Made by a program: the position numbers and the translations under genes. A stretch of 64,000 bases of DNA. Origin: Ascochyta rabiei. Its lineage: Eukaryota; Ascomycota; Dothideomycetes; Pleosporales; Didymellaceae. The notes under the pieces are model-generated. The model had not been told where the DNA came from, did not search any database, and worked only from the letters and a program-made list of their open reading frames with translations. Shown here one piece after another: positions 11,173 to 22,653 of this stretch. Where the stretch lies: assembly GCF_004011695.2 (NCBI RefSeq), contig NC_082405.1, positions 2,479,001-2,543,000 on the forward strand, read 5' to 3'. Each line of letters starts with the position of its first letter. The first letter of the stretch is position 1.

Positions 11173-11713
11173 AAGACTGAGCGCGTGTAGGAGAATTGAC
11201 TTGCAGTGCACCCAATGCTTATAGACTGTTTGAAGAGATGGTTAATGCGGTCTTTCCCTCGCTAACTCGCTTACCTATTAAGGCAGCACAGCTTTGCCAA
11301 CCAATTCAGCCAATCGGCAAACGTCAAGCAACTGGCGGAGAACCAGCGGAGAACCAGCGGAGAACTTCTCATCGACCGATTGATGTGTCGACGGTTTCGC
11401 TCTCTAGTGCTGACATTGGGAGCTAAGGGGAGCTGATCGTGGTATTTTCCCCAGCAATTCTTGGCGTTGCACAGTCTCCTTCACTCAAAGCGGCTAGCGA
11501 TTATCGCACTTTTTCGACTCACCTGGATTCACGGCTGCGCAAGACCACGGGGTTCAAATGGCAGGAAACGATGTGCTCATGTCGTGAGCATGAAGTGCAG
11601 GGCGATGGGTATAAAGACTGGTCGGTGAGCCTGGTGATGCTGGAGTAATTCGATTCTCCGCCTGCATTTCTGCGCGCGCTCCTACAAACTACCTGCAAAG
11701 TTGGCCACTACCT
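11173..11713. other. Intergenic, GH7 / MFS transporter
   Basis: About 540 bases between two plus-strand genes. It holds an 11-bp tandem repeat (listed separately) and a TATA-like GTATAAAG near 11609. Two short ORFs here have no recognised features. Confidence 0.4.
11336..11365 (+). repeat. 11-bp tandem repeat, 2.7 copies
   Basis: The unit CGGAGAACCAG is repeated twice exactly, followed by a partial third copy (CGGAGAAC), in the spacer after the GH7 gene. Its role is unknown. Confidence 0.8.
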
Positions 11714-13366
11714 ATGTCGCGAACCAATACAGCGATAATGACACCCGCCACCACAACCTCTCCTTCAAATTACGCTTCAAAGTCGATCGTTGAGCTCCGA
11801 CCTGTCCCCCCAGCAGCACTCCGTGACTCAGGGAGACTACGGTCCGAAGACAGGTCCAAGAATACCGACCCGGCTGAATTTCTACCGCAGCCGTCTACAA
11901 CTGTATCAGTCGTTGAAAGATGGAACAGCTCTAAGGTCAATATCTTTCGCACGGCAGCAACATTGTTTGCGTTTGTAATTATGGGCGCTAACGATGCAGC
12001 ATACGGCGTGAGTAACGCTATAATGCACTGAGTACAGTCAGTATACTGATGCTATTCCTAGGCCATCATTCCATATCTTGAAAAGTACTACGATTTGAGT
12101 TACGTCATCGTTTCTTTGGTGTTCCTATCGCCTCTGGGCGGTTATGTCGGCGCTGCATTGCTCAATAACTGGATTCATGTTCGATTCGGTCAACGCGGAG
12201 TAGCCTTCCTAGGACCCTTCTGCCATCTGGCAGCATATGTTGCAATCTCTCTGCATCCTCACTATCCCGTTCTTGTGGTCATCTTCATCATTGCGGGTTT
12301 TGGCAATGGTATCGAAGATGCAGCCTGGAACGCCTGGGCTGGTAACATGGCCAATGCAAACGAAGTGTTAGGATTTCTTCATGGTTGCTACGGCCTTGGA
12401 GCAGTGCTGAGTCCACTTGCAGCAACAACTCTAATGACTAAGAGCGGCTGGATGTGGTATGAATTCTACTACATTATGGTAGGTTGTAACAACGTAATTC
12501 ATACACAACTGACTGACCCTGACAGATTGGTGGTGCCGCGATTGAACTTGCAACATCTATGACCGCTTTCTGGCCAATGTCAGGCCAAACATACAGAGAA
12601 GCAAACCCTCGTATCAACGCCGCTTCCGAAAGCCGCCTCAGAGAAGCACTCAGAAGTCGGGTTACCTGGGTGTCTTCGATCTTTCTTCTCGGCTACGTGG
12701 GAGCTGAGGTCGCACTGGGAGGCTGGATTGTTACCTTTATGCGCCGAGAACGTGGCGGTGGTGACTTTGAATCTGGTATGGTAGCGACAGGTTTCTGGAC
12801 AGGTATCACAGTCGGTCGACTTGTGCTTGGGTTCGTCACACCTAGACTTGGAGAGAAGTTTGCGGTTCTTGTAAGTTGAAGCAGTATCTTTGGTCGATCG
12901 TACGCTAACCTTGATATAGACGTACATCATCTTCGCTATGGTCTGCCAACTCATGTTTTGGCTTGTTCCTTCTTTTCATGTCTCGGCTATCTTCGTTGCA
13001 CTCCAGGGATTCTTTCTTGGCCCATTGTTTCCCGCCATCATAGTGGCGGCCACCAAGGTATTACCCGCATACCTTCATGTTTCGGCGATCGGCTTCGCAG
13101 CAGCGTTTGGCGGTGGAGGCGGAGCGATTCTGCCCTTTGCCATTGGTTCACTGGCGCAAGCAAAAGGAGTCGCCGTATTACAGCCAATTATCTTGGCTGT
13201 TCTTGTCGTTCTTCTTCTTCTCTGGTTTTGCTTTCCGAAGCTCGACAAGAGGATCGTCGGCGAGATTCCGGCCGGACCCGTGAGCAAAACGAACAGGTGG
13301 CTCAACATCGACTTTGATCTTGTCGAGACTGGAAAGCGAACCATCCGCAAAGCCCGTGGAATGTGA
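11714..13366 (+). CDS. Major facilitator superfamily transporter
   Basis: A 500-residue membrane transporter from four exons: 11714-12007, 12062-12478, 12526-12870 and 12920-13366. Introns are 54, 47 and 49 nt with GTGAGT, GTAGGT and GTAAGT donors. A hydrophilic N-terminal tail of about 75 residues precedes the first membrane helix (AATLFAFVIMGANDAAYG). The body shows repeated hydrophobic segments consistent with about 12 helices, including FIIAGFGNGIEDAAWNAW and a Gly-rich helix AFGGGGGAILPF. Family A/B motifs are weak, and the overall pattern resembles fucose-permease-like or Bsc6-like fungal MFS proteins. The substrate is unknown. Proximity to the GH7 gene is suggestive but does not show a shared role. 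Confidence 0.9.
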
Positions 13367-14303
13367 GTGTGACATGGTTGTGCGCATCAGCAGGCGCCGT
13401 TCTGGTTTTGAATAGTGGGCCAAGCTCATTATCAAAGCGCCGGACAGATGGAAAGTAATGGCTGGGAGCCGTCCAAAAGGCTAGAGCAGAACGCAAATGA
13501 ATAAAGGAGTAGCCTTGGCCTATATGACACGGAACTCAAAACTTTGGTACACGGTGAAGGTGGGATCAATGTCTTCAAGGACCACAAGATTCGTGCAAAA
13601 ATTCTGTACTTTTCTTGAGCTGTCAGCGAAAATCAACACGTTATCGTTCAAACCTACTCTCAAGGATGCAGCCCGTGGTGATACTCATAGCTTCTGGGTG
13701 AGATGCTGTCTATCGAACAGAGCACTGAAAGGCAGCTCTTTCACGCATACCAGACAGACACGAGATCTGGTCACATATGTGACGCACAAATCATGCCCGT
13801 GAAAGGCCGACCCCGTAACGTATGTACTCAGGCACCTTTTGATCTTATTTGATCTTGTCGATAGTGCAGTCATTATCATTCTTGCGTCTGTGAGCAGACC
13901 CGAGTCCAGAGTAGCACAGTTTGTTCGATTGGTGACTTCGAGGTTATGACCAACGATGTACGAGACAACGTAGATTCTAGGCTAAGAGGGTATAAGATTG
14001 GACCCTCATCAACGCAGTGTCTATTAAAGGAAAGTTGTCTCCTTCTGATGCCTCAGTGGAGTGTGTCAGCAAGCTTGTGTTTACGCAGATGAAAGTGTGG
14101 TGCTAAATCAAAGCCAAATCAGGCCTAGCCTATTCGAGCTGTTCACCGAGCGTGGAACCTCGCGATGATGCAATGTGTCAACACAGAAACTCTGCCTACA
14201 AGGCTGCCGCAACGCGCAAAGAACAGCATAGAAGTCCTAGCAGTTCAGCTTTTTCTGAATATAACAAAGACTCTAAGCGGTCTGTTTGCGCAAAGCTCGC
14301 ACA
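13367..14303. other. Intergenic, no gene recognised
   Basis: About 940 bases before BOS1. A 101-codon ORF at 13497-13802 and a plus-strand ORF that runs into BOS1 from 14152 show no domain. I see no RNA gene. Confidence 0.4.
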
Positions 14304-15181
14304 ATGGTTTGTCTGGCCTATTACTTCTGTACTGGTATATAGCTCACACAAAACACAGAACGCCCTCTTCAACTCTGCCCTGCGGCAATCCACATCGATT
14401 CGCAAAGATTTAGACCAGTTTGCTGATAGCGCATCGCCCTCGCCTCAGCTACAAGCCCAACTCAATGCCTCCTTAGCAACCTTCACACGCACCGTCGACG
14501 ACTATGGCAAGCTTGCAAAGCAGGAACCAGTGCAGACAAAACAGGAAAAGGCCTTCGAGAGACTGAAAAACTTCCGGGCCGAGCTTGAGGAATACAGGGA
14601 AAGCTTCAAGCGGATAAAGAGCGCAAACGAAGACGTTGTATGCTTGGCCCGTCACACTCGAATTGTTATGGCAAGCGCAGCAATGCTAACAGCGGACCCA
14701 GCGAACAACAGAGGCGCGAACGGAGCTACTTGGCCGGCGCCCGCACCATACCGCTACACCAGAAAATCCCTACGCGCAATCGAACATCAACGCCAGCGCA
14801 CACTCTGCCTTTGCGCCATCACAGCCCTTTAACCCCAACGCACCCTACCGACCAAACCCATATTCAGCTGGTGCGTCACAAGGAGGCGACTACGATAGGG
14901 AAGGTCATGTGCTGCGCGAGAACACGTTCTTCAATCAAACATCGAATCAGTTGGACGAGTTTCTTGACCGAGGACGATCAGTGCTGGGCGATCTGGGACA
15001 GCAGAGAGAGATGCTCAAGGGCACACAGAAGAGGCTCTATAGTGTGGCAAATACACTAGGCATCAGCGGTGACACAATCCGCATGGTCGAGCGAAGAGCG
15101 AAGCAGGATAAGTGGATATTCTACGGTGGCGTAGTTGTCTTCTTCCTATTCTGCTGGCTGGTGATACACTACCTGCGATGA
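14304..15181 (+). CDS. BOS1: Bos1 Qb-SNARE (membrin family)
   Basis: Bos1 is a v-SNARE for ER-to-Golgi vesicle fusion. Exons are 14304-14306, 14359-14637 and 14702-15181, giving 253 residues. The first coding exon is just the ATG; the donor is GTTTGT, the acceptor ACACAG, and the protein continues NALFNSALRQSTSIRKDL. The second intron (donor GTATGC, GCTAAC branch, acceptor CCCAG) lies before the linker GRRPHHTATPENPYA. The SNARE heptads run from about RENTFFNQTSNQLDEFLDRG to VERRAKQDKW, with a C-terminal membrane anchor (IFYGGVVVFFLFCWLVIHYL) and no lumenal tail. Alternative acceptors near 14692 would add three residues. The family assignment is firm; the exact second acceptor is less so. Confidence 0.92.
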
Positions 15182-15875
15182 AGAACAAAAAGCAACTGAA
15201 CAGATGGACTATGTACATCTCAAGCCTAGTCAAGTGAAAGGGCGCATCTGTAAATGTTGTCAAAGTTAGCGAGGCGTATGGCGCATGGATGTCGACACGA
15301 CAGCAAACGAAGGTATTCCTCTGTGAGGCACAAGCGTCACGGATCACATTCACATCGATATACGAAGTCGAGCACAACTGATGTAAGTATAAGTTTTGTC
15401 GTTACCACGTCCAAGGTTTGTGTGACTGACCATAACGTGCCAGGTACGCTATTGCATCCATCATTGGTGTGAGAGTTGTATTCAGCCCTTATTCCTCGAT
15501 GATCGACAACAGGTATTCGAGCAGCACTATATATTGTCATCCTTCATGAAGCAGCGGTGATGCACACTGATGAAAAGAGTATAGAACGCAGCGGACCCAC
15601 ATATCATCAATAAGCTTCCACAGGTACAAGAGTCTGTTTGGAGTGAGATAGAAGCCGAAAGCTTCAGAGAATGGTTGCCTGCTTGTGTTCCTCTCCCAAT
15701 CTCTGCAGTGAGGACCTGAGTCTTCATCGCCATCTATGCACGAAAACATTTCGAGATTAACACTCGGTCACCTCTCCATAGCAAAACAGCGTCAAAAAAA
15801 TCTTCCTCTGTCTGCGTCTCACTACTGTCATTAAGGATCGAACGCTGCCATCGATAATGTGCAGTCGCAGAGCCT
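15182..15875. other. Intergenic between two convergent genes
   Basis: About 690 bases between the 3' ends of BOS1 and the orphan minus-strand gene. Only short ORFs; nothing recognised. Confidence 0.4.
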
Positions 15876-16715
15876 TTATTGACGATATCGTATATCGTCC
15901 ATATCGCGCCTCAGTCTGTTCAGCTCGAATGCGTGCATTTGCTGTTGCAGGTGGAGCCCAGCCACCCCGTGTCTTGGAGAGATCATCGGAGTGTTGTAAA
16001 CCGTGCGTGGGTACGGCGGTATGTCGACCGTGAATGGTCTCCGTAACGGGGGTACCGACAACCTTCGCGGAGGTAAGTCGTGAGGAGCGATCACCTGAAG
16101 TTGGTCTCGGCCGCGGCCATGGTCATGGCGGTTCATTTCGTTGAAGAACCTGAGCATGTCCATGATCCATGAGTGGTGCGGGCCAGGCCTTCGCCATTCT
16201 TCGAACAGTGGAGGACCAAGCTTTGCAATTCGCCCGAACGCATCGTTCAGTCTGTCATCAGAAACAAGGCTCTCTAGTTGTTGAAGTGCGAGACACCACT
16301 CGGTTAATAGGAACGACTTTTCTCCGTCGAGGATATTACTCTCTGCCCTGACAAAGAATCGCAACAGGACCCCAGCGAGCTCCTTTGAGCCCAAGCGACG
16401 TGCTACAAAGCAGAATGTCAGAAATCTCGATCGGCTGCGATACAGGCCTTGGCTTCCGTTCGAATCCAGATCCTTTGCTAACGCCCTCTTCATTATGTTC
16501 ATCAGTTGATCTTCGCGAGCATCACCGAAATGGTGCGATGCTCTTGAGAGAGACAAGCTATTTAATTCTTCCAATCCTTGCCTGATGTCTGATTCCGAGA
16601 GATAGATCTCACGACTTCGCAGCTCGTGGGTGATGTAGTTGATAATGTCGCCGTTGTCAATTTCGTCCACCCAATCATTCCAATCCTCGTATCCCGACAA
16701 GCGCGACGAAGGCAT
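15876..16715 (-). CDS. Hypothetical protein, 279 residues
   Basis: A long intact single-exon ORF with an ATG at 16715. I recognise no family. The N-terminal half is rich in acidic and helical segments (YEDWNDWVDEIDNGDI...), the middle has leucine-rich helices (VARRLGSKELAGVLLRFFVR and LTEWCLALQQLESLV), and the C-terminal third is Pro/Arg-rich (LPPRRLSVPPLRRPF) ending in a short predicted helix (LHLQQQMHAFELNRLRRDM). No signal peptide or membrane segment is visible. The length without stops and the ordered composition argue for a real gene. A role as an adaptor or regulatory protein is a guess. Confidence 0.62.
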   Translation of the reverse strand: MPSSRLSGYEDWNDWVDEIDNGDIINYITHELRSREIYLSESDIRQGLEELNSLSLSRASHHFGDAREDQLMNIMKRALAKDLDSNGSQGLYRSRSRFLTFCFVARRLGSKELAGVLLRFFVRAESNILDGEKSFLLTEWCLALQQLESLVSDDRLNDAFGRIAKLGPPLFEEWRRPGPHHSWIMDMLRFFNEMNRHDHGRGRDQLQVIAPHDLPPRRLSVPPLRRPFTVDIPPYPRTVYNTPMISPRHGVAGLHLQQQMHAFELNRLRRDMDDIRYRQ

Positions 16716-18863
16716 CTCGTGACCTTTGCCAACAATTGTTTCAGTTGATTGATATCAACAGTTTGTTCCGTACTTGCGGGAAAAAGGGGCGAGAGGCAGG
16801 TCTCAGGCTTTTAATGGTGACAGCTTGAAACTGATGCGGTAGGTAGGGTTGGAAGCGTCAAGTTGTGTTTACTCAAGCTTACAAGAAGACCGAAAATGGA
16901 AATTCGCAGCATACAGATTCTATATGCTTCCTCACTGATCAGCCGGGCTATTTTGCAGAGAACTTGGGTGTCACCGCCTTGGGTTTTTGAGTCGGTTGCA
17001 CCAAAAAGTTTGCTCTCTGCAACCGGTGTGCACTTTCAGATTACAAGCTGGGTGGATCAAACCAAGTTTTGTCCCACGTTTGTTTGTGGCCAGAGCCATG
17101 CCAGCCAGGTCACTGCCATGGCCTCCTGATCATAAGAACAATGTTATTTGCCAAGGATAACAGCAACCCGTGATCCCCGGTAAGTACCACTCTGACACAA
17201 TGTCTTATCGGTTTTGTTGTGATGATCATCTAGTACTTGACTCCAAAGTTTGAGTGTGTCCCAAATGAACACGTTCCACAGTGAGTGGCTCCTGTGGAAC
17301 TCCTCTGTCCATGACAAGCGTCATTGCATAGCCTAGAACTGAATAGTATCTATGAAATTGCTGACCTTTGGACTCACAAACGAGATTCGATGCAGTCTCA
17401 AAGACGTTACTTCTGGCTAGGGAAGACCATAAACAAGATTCTCAGGGCCACGTTCGCAAACGCATAGTAAGCCATCCAGCTTCACTTAGATGTTAAAAAA
17501 CACTAATATATAGCTTCCTAGCAGGCGAGGCGGTGAACAGGGAAATTTTGGGCTTGTCATCTGCCAGTGACCTAGTTCTGTGCAACAGGCCACCCACAGG
17601 CTCAATGAAGACAGACAAGATTGCGTAAAAAAAAACACGAGCTATCATGCGATATGTGATAGACAGCGGTGTACAATGTTTTGCATTAGTCTTGGGCTGT
17701 CGCCAACACGCGTATGCGTATCAAACACACACAAGTACCAGCGGTCAGTCACGTCACGCATCACTCAATTGTCACCGGACTATAACATGTGCTACGAAAA
17801 AGCTCGTATCTACCAATGATTTTCCTGCTTTTGAGCAAACCTCCGATGCAGAGGCTCAGCTGGCATCGGCCACCATAACTGGTGCAGATGCACGTCCAGG
17901 CCGATCGATCTGTCACCGATTCCACTGAAGTAGTAACGTGATAATCACATGGATGAGTGCCACGCAAGTGCCCACTCGAAAGTGACTGGAAGGCGCCCTA
18001 CGAAAAGAGGAGTCTCAGCTGGTCGAGCGTCCATCACCAGCCTCGCTGACTACGCTGAGTTACTCAAAGCCTTATTCGGACACGCCGACGACTACTGTAA
18101 GTTGCAACGGTCTCACACGGACACTTCGAGTAGCACTGAAGTTCATCGTTGAAGTCAGCTGTGCAGACAAATCGCTCTGTCCGGCATCATATTTGTGTAT
18201 GGCACAGCGCAGGCTCGAAGTCTTCTTGATACACCAACGACCTAAAAGGTCTCTTTCCCAGTAACTATATATCTCATTGATGACGTTAGTATTGATAGTT
18301 GAGGATGTCTTGAACTAAGTGTCGAACCATCAACTCACAACGTGCTTTCCTTTCCCCAGACAGACTTCGCCTTGTAGACTGCAATCCCCACCCCGAACCG
18401 CAAGCCAGTATGTCATCTCGATATCAGCTGGCATACATAAGATTGATATTGACAAGATGCCGCATGTGGTCTGCCAGTGAAACAATCAAGAAAAAATCCA
18501 TTACAGCAGCTTGTATCTCCGAACACATCAGCCCTTCCCACCACTTCCAAAACACCTAGTATCAATAACGAGAACGTCTAGCGAATTCCCATTGCCACTT
18601 CGAGAACAGCTCTCGTACGTCTGAGAGATCACATCCGGCTAAACGGGATCTCGGGCCTAGTTTCCAACGTCAGACAGCTGTAAACATATCTGACATTGCC
18701 GCCCTTTGGTATCGGACGCCCTTTAAACAGTGAACTCTGCTGACGAGGAGAATACCTAGCCTACTATATCACACACTTCCTTGCCACCACAAATGTCAAT
18801 CCTGCATCGGCGTTGAACAAAAAAACCAACGAAACGCAAGTAATCTGGTCAAAGTGGTAGAAA
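16716..18863. other. Gene-free stretch of 2.1 kb
   Basis: No ORF of more than about 95 codons, and none with recognisable domains, on either strand. The base composition is not extreme and I see no repeats that would mark a transposon. The last ~100 bases serve as the carboxylesterase promoter. Confidence 0.45.
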
Positions 18864-20729
18864 ATGGCGTCGCATGTTGCACAGCCAAAAGCCTTTACAT
18901 TCCAGCATGCAGAGCTTGGTGAAATGACGGGGTTGATAACACCAGACAACGTCGTCCAGTTCCGAGCGATTCCATACGCCACGATCCCAGCACGTTTCAA
19001 ACAGTCGATTCCTCTCAACGACCTCGGACATACAAACAGACGGTTCACAGAGCACGGGTACGTAACCCCTCCCAACCCAGATGCACAGACAGATGCACTG
19101 ACTTCCGTCTCCCGCACCCGTGCAGCTTCGCCTGCCCACAGACATTCCCGGATCGCGCAGCAGACGGGGGGCGGTTTGTGAACGAGGGCTCGCCCCCGCC
19201 ATCGGACGAATTTCATTGCCTCGTTCTCCACGTCAATGTACCGCTCGTGGCTCTCCAGCACCCGCCGCGCGCTCGCTTACCCGTCCTGCTCTACATTCAC
19301 GGCGGCGGCTTCGTCCTCGGCGCTATCGACGAGCAGCACAACACCGCGCTGTTGGTCGAGCAGTCGCTTCTCGATGCCCGCCCCGTCGTCGGCGTCGCTA
19401 TCCAGTACCGGCTCGGCGCGCTGGGGTATCTGCACGTCCCTGAGCGCGGCGGCGCGAATCTAGCGCTCAACGACCAGCGGAATGCGCTCGTGTGGGTTCA
19501 GAGGTTCGTCGGCGGGTTTGGAGGGGACAGGGAGGCGGTGACGGTGTTTGGCGAGTCGGCGGGCGCGGTGTCGATTTGTGCGCATTTGCTGTCTGAGCCG
19601 CCGGAGCTGGGCCCGCTGTTTCGCAGGGCGGTGGTCATGTCTGGGGTGATTGGGCCCGTGACGGCGCCGGTGGGGGTTGGAGAGGCGGAGGGGCAGTACG
19701 AGGCGCTGTTGGAGATTCTCGGTATTCACGAGGAAGGGGAGGCTGGGTTGGAGAGGCTGAGGGGGGTAGATGTAGAGCAGCTTGTTGCTGCGACGTCGGC
19801 GCTCACAGAGGATGGCTCCATGTTGCTCTCTGTGCGAGATCGAGCGTGGTTTGGCGAGGACGCGGAGACGGTTACTTGGGACAGAATTCCGGAGCTCATT
19901 GGGAAGTGCGAGTGGGTTGATGCTATCGTTCTGGGGACGACTAGCTTCGAGGTAAGCCCTGCACTCCCATCTTCACTTGATGAAAGCGACATCTCTCACG
20001 CAGATAGGGCACCATGACGGCAACCCGCTACGCTTCCATCACCCCCTCCGCCTTCCTCTCCAGCATCGAAGCCCAACTCGGCGCTCCCGCAGCGTCGACC
20101 ATAAGCCGCGCATATGGCATCACGGCCTCGATGGACCAGAATCTCTTCCTGACAAGCATGCTCCGCTGGGTCGGCGACGCGCTCTTCGACGGTACATCCC
20201 CCCCCGACTCCTCTACTATCGCATCACCCCAAGCAACTGAGTCGTCCACACCGACTAACACCCCGCAGCACCAACCCACATGCTAGCCCGCCACCTCAGC
20301 ACCCAGACCAGCAAGCGCATCTACCGCTACCTCTTCGACGTCCGCAACCCCTTCCCAAACAACGCTCTCTACCAGCAACCGCACCACTGGGTAGATGTGT
20401 ATTTCGTCTTCAAAGCGCACCAGTTCCGCTTCCCGTCCCAACGACTCAAGGACATCTCCACGCGGCACGCGCAGCTGTGGATTGCGTTTGCGAATGGAGA
20501 GCAGCCGTGGGCGGAATACAAGTACACTGGTTGCGGGGAGGAGAGGGTCATGGTGGCGGATGAGCGCGAGGGGTGGGTAGAGAGGAGTGTGGAGCGTGTG
20601 GAGCGGGATTTGGAGTGGGGATGGGGGAGGTGCGAGATGTTGGTGCAGGGGTGGGAGGAAGCGGGAATGAAGGGAAAGGGGATCAATCCGTTGCATCTTG
20701 AGGTCTTGAAGGGGACAAAGGCTGTTTGA
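18864..20729 (+). CDS. Type-B carboxylesterase, intracellular
   Basis: A 554-residue alpha/beta-hydrolase of the cholinesterase/type-B carboxylesterase family. Exons are 18864-19057, 19126-19951, 20008-20191 and 20269-20729. Intron donors are GTACGT, GTAAGC and GTACAT with AG acceptors, and each join restores the frame. Motifs: oxyanion-hole HGGGFVLG near residue 115, the nucleophile elbow FGESAGAVS near residue 210, and a late catalytic His in HHWVDVYFVF. No signal peptide is present (MASHVAQPKAF), so the enzyme is probably cytosolic, unlike the secreted lipase-like members. It could hydrolyse xenobiotic or endogenous carboxyl esters; the substrate is unknown. The coding sequence is GC-rich in its second exon, unlike the flanking spacers. 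Confidence 0.91.
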
Positions 20730-20832
20730 GAATTGAAATAGATGAACGAGCAGATTGTTTGTTCATGAGAGAATTTTTTTTTGCTTGGAAGAATGACAGG
20801 GGTGTGCGGTACGTTTGACTTGGATCATGCCC

Positions 20833-22272
20833 TCACCCGGGGAAAGGGTATGTGGCAGGGCTTTTGTACCCGTTCTTACCCACAGCGCGGACGCCGAAGA
20901 TCACGTTGTCCTTGCTGAGCGGGAGAACGATGCTTCCCACCTTCCCAACGTCCAACATGTGCGTCCACAACGGCGCAATGACCGGCCTCCATACGACCTC
21001 ATACGACTTTACGTTTGGATCGTCACTCACAATCCACTTGAGCCTGGTGTCGTTGTCGAGCACAGTAGTATCCACAGTGAGGTTGCGTGGCCAACCCGGT
21101 GCCTCGCTCATGCTCCATAGCGTAGCCAAATTTACCTTGCCAACGCGTGCAGTGAAGTCGAAGTCGACGAATTCAATCAAGTCTCCGTACACAGTGCCGT
21201 TCTCGGTGCGCACGTCCTGGTGCTGGTGCGCAAAGTTCTCATTCGGCTCGGTGTATCGAATCGCAGGGTATCCTGCTGCAAGGAAGGGCGAATGGTCGCC
21301 TCCGCGCAGGAAGCGGTCTAATCGGTAGATGATGGCAACGTTCATGCCCGTTGCTGAGTTGGCGGCTACTTCAGCAGAGAAGCGCGCCAGCTCACGCGCT
21401 GGGCTGTCGTTCTCGCCACCGATTTGCAGGCGGCGGGCTGCAACTGTTGCGTTTTCATAGCTTGGAGGGCCTTGTGCAAAGGCGCGAATTGTGAAGGGAT
21501 CTTTCTGTCCGCGATCACCGGTTGATGAACCAACAATGTCACAGTTCAACATGCCCTCAACGTTAACAGACGCATTGCGAAGCGTGTTGGCGAAGAAAGT
21601 GCTGCCGTAGAGGTTCTGCTCCTCGCCAGCAACGGCACCGAGGATGATGGTCGAACGTGGCTGACGGGTAGCAAGGATGCGCGCGAGTTCCATGGCAATG
21701 GCTACGCCTGATGCGTCATCGTTGGCGCCGGGGGCGTCGGCTTCGTAGTTCAGGACGTCGGTGACGCGGCTGTCGTAGTGGCCAGTCATGATGTACACTT
21801 TGTCAGGAGTTTCACTGCCTTTGATTGTTGCTAGGATGTTGGAGATCTTGACAGGGAAGGGGATCCGGGAGGCTACGCCTTGGGTGTAGCTGGGGACCGT
21901 GACGGTCATGCGACCTGAGCTTTCGTTGGCGTACTTTCTCATCTCTGATGCGATCCAGTCTCTTGCTGCACCGATGCCGCGTGTGGTGCTGTTTTGTGTA
22001 CTGAGAGTGTGGCGGGTGCCAAAGGACACCAACTTGGTGATGGTGTTCTCAATGTTCTCAGGGCTGAGCTCGTCTAGCATCGCCTTGAGATCGTCGTCAG
22101 GCTTCTGTGGCACAAGCTCAGTGCCGACGGTAGACGGAGGCCATGCTGCGTTCGCACAGCTGGTGTAGCTCATGTCATTGACAGCGACTGGCGGCGGCAA
22201 ATCACGTTCGTGGACATCATGAGCGCATGCCGTCGCAAGGATGGTGCTCAAAACAGCTGTAGAGAAATGCAT
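20833..22272 (-). CDS. Secreted M28 zinc aminopeptidase
   Basis: A 479-residue single-exon peptidase with an N-terminal signal peptide (MHFSTAVLSTILATACA). The co-catalytic zinc ligands of family M28 can all be placed: His-Asp in TGHYDSRVTD, Asp in APGANDDASG, Glu-Glu in GAVAGEEQNLYG, Asp in LNCDIVGSS, and His in NENFAHQHQD. A C-terminal ~90-residue beta-rich domain (from about NLTVDTTVLDND) resembles the fibronectin-III-like extension found on many secreted fungal M28 enzymes. Several N-x-S/T sites fit a secreted glycoprotein. It would remove N-terminal residues from peptides outside the cell, for nutrient scavenging. It is transcribed in the same direction as the Rrn5-like gene upstream. 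Confidence 0.95.
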   Translation of the reverse strand: MHFSTAVLSTILATACAHDVHERDLPPPVAVNDMSYTSCANAAWPPSTVGTELVPQKPDDDLKAMLDELSPENIENTITKLVSFGTRHTLSTQNSTTRGIGAARDWIASEMRKYANESSGRMTVTVPSYTQGVASRIPFPVKISNILATIKGSETPDKVYIMTGHYDSRVTDVLNYEADAPGANDDASGVAIAMELARILATRQPRSTIILGAVAGEEQNLYGSTFFANTLRNASVNVEGMLNCDIVGSSTGDRGQKDPFTIRAFAQGPPSYENATVAARRLQIGGENDSPARELARFSAEVAANSATGMNVAIIYRLDRFLRGGDHSPFLAAGYPAIRYTEPNENFAHQHQDVRTENGTVYGDLIEFVDFDFTARVGKVNLATLWSMSEAPGWPRNLTVDTTVLDNDTRLKWIVSDDPNVKSYEVVWRPVIAPLWTHMLDVGKVGSIVLPLSKDNVIFGVRAVGKNGYKSPATYPFPG

Positions 22273-22653
22273 GATGTGTGTTGGACAAACGAGAGCTTAC
22301 AGAATGAACAAGACCATGCTCAGCTACCTTTATCAAGATACGTAACGACGGTAGCAGGATGTCAAGACGGGAACGGTGGATGGCGGACATGCGTCACCGA
22401 CAAAATTGTGTAGTGAACTTCCTCTCCCAGTTAGACTGACGCACTTTTATCTGGGGTGTTCGTTCGCTAGAAAACCTCCGCGGCTCGGCACCTGTAGTCT
22501 ACCGGGTTGTATCGTGGGTTTGTAATGTGGACAAGGTAGGTCGTTACCTCATTAGGCAGGTAGATAGCGGGACGACGTCAACAACAACATTGGCAGCTGT
22601 CGCGTCAAAGACCGAACTTCGGATTGGTGAATCTCATAGTTGAGGAGACATGT
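22273..22653. other. Spacer upstream of the M28 gene
   Basis: About 380 bases between the end of the Rrn5-like gene and the start of the M28 gene, both on the minus strand. It should contain the M28 promoter. No motif is recognised with confidence. Confidence 0.4.

Noticed and set aside
18864..22272. Esterase plus aminopeptidase as a functional cluster
   Set aside because: The esterase has no signal peptide and the peptidase is secreted; nothing but proximity links them.
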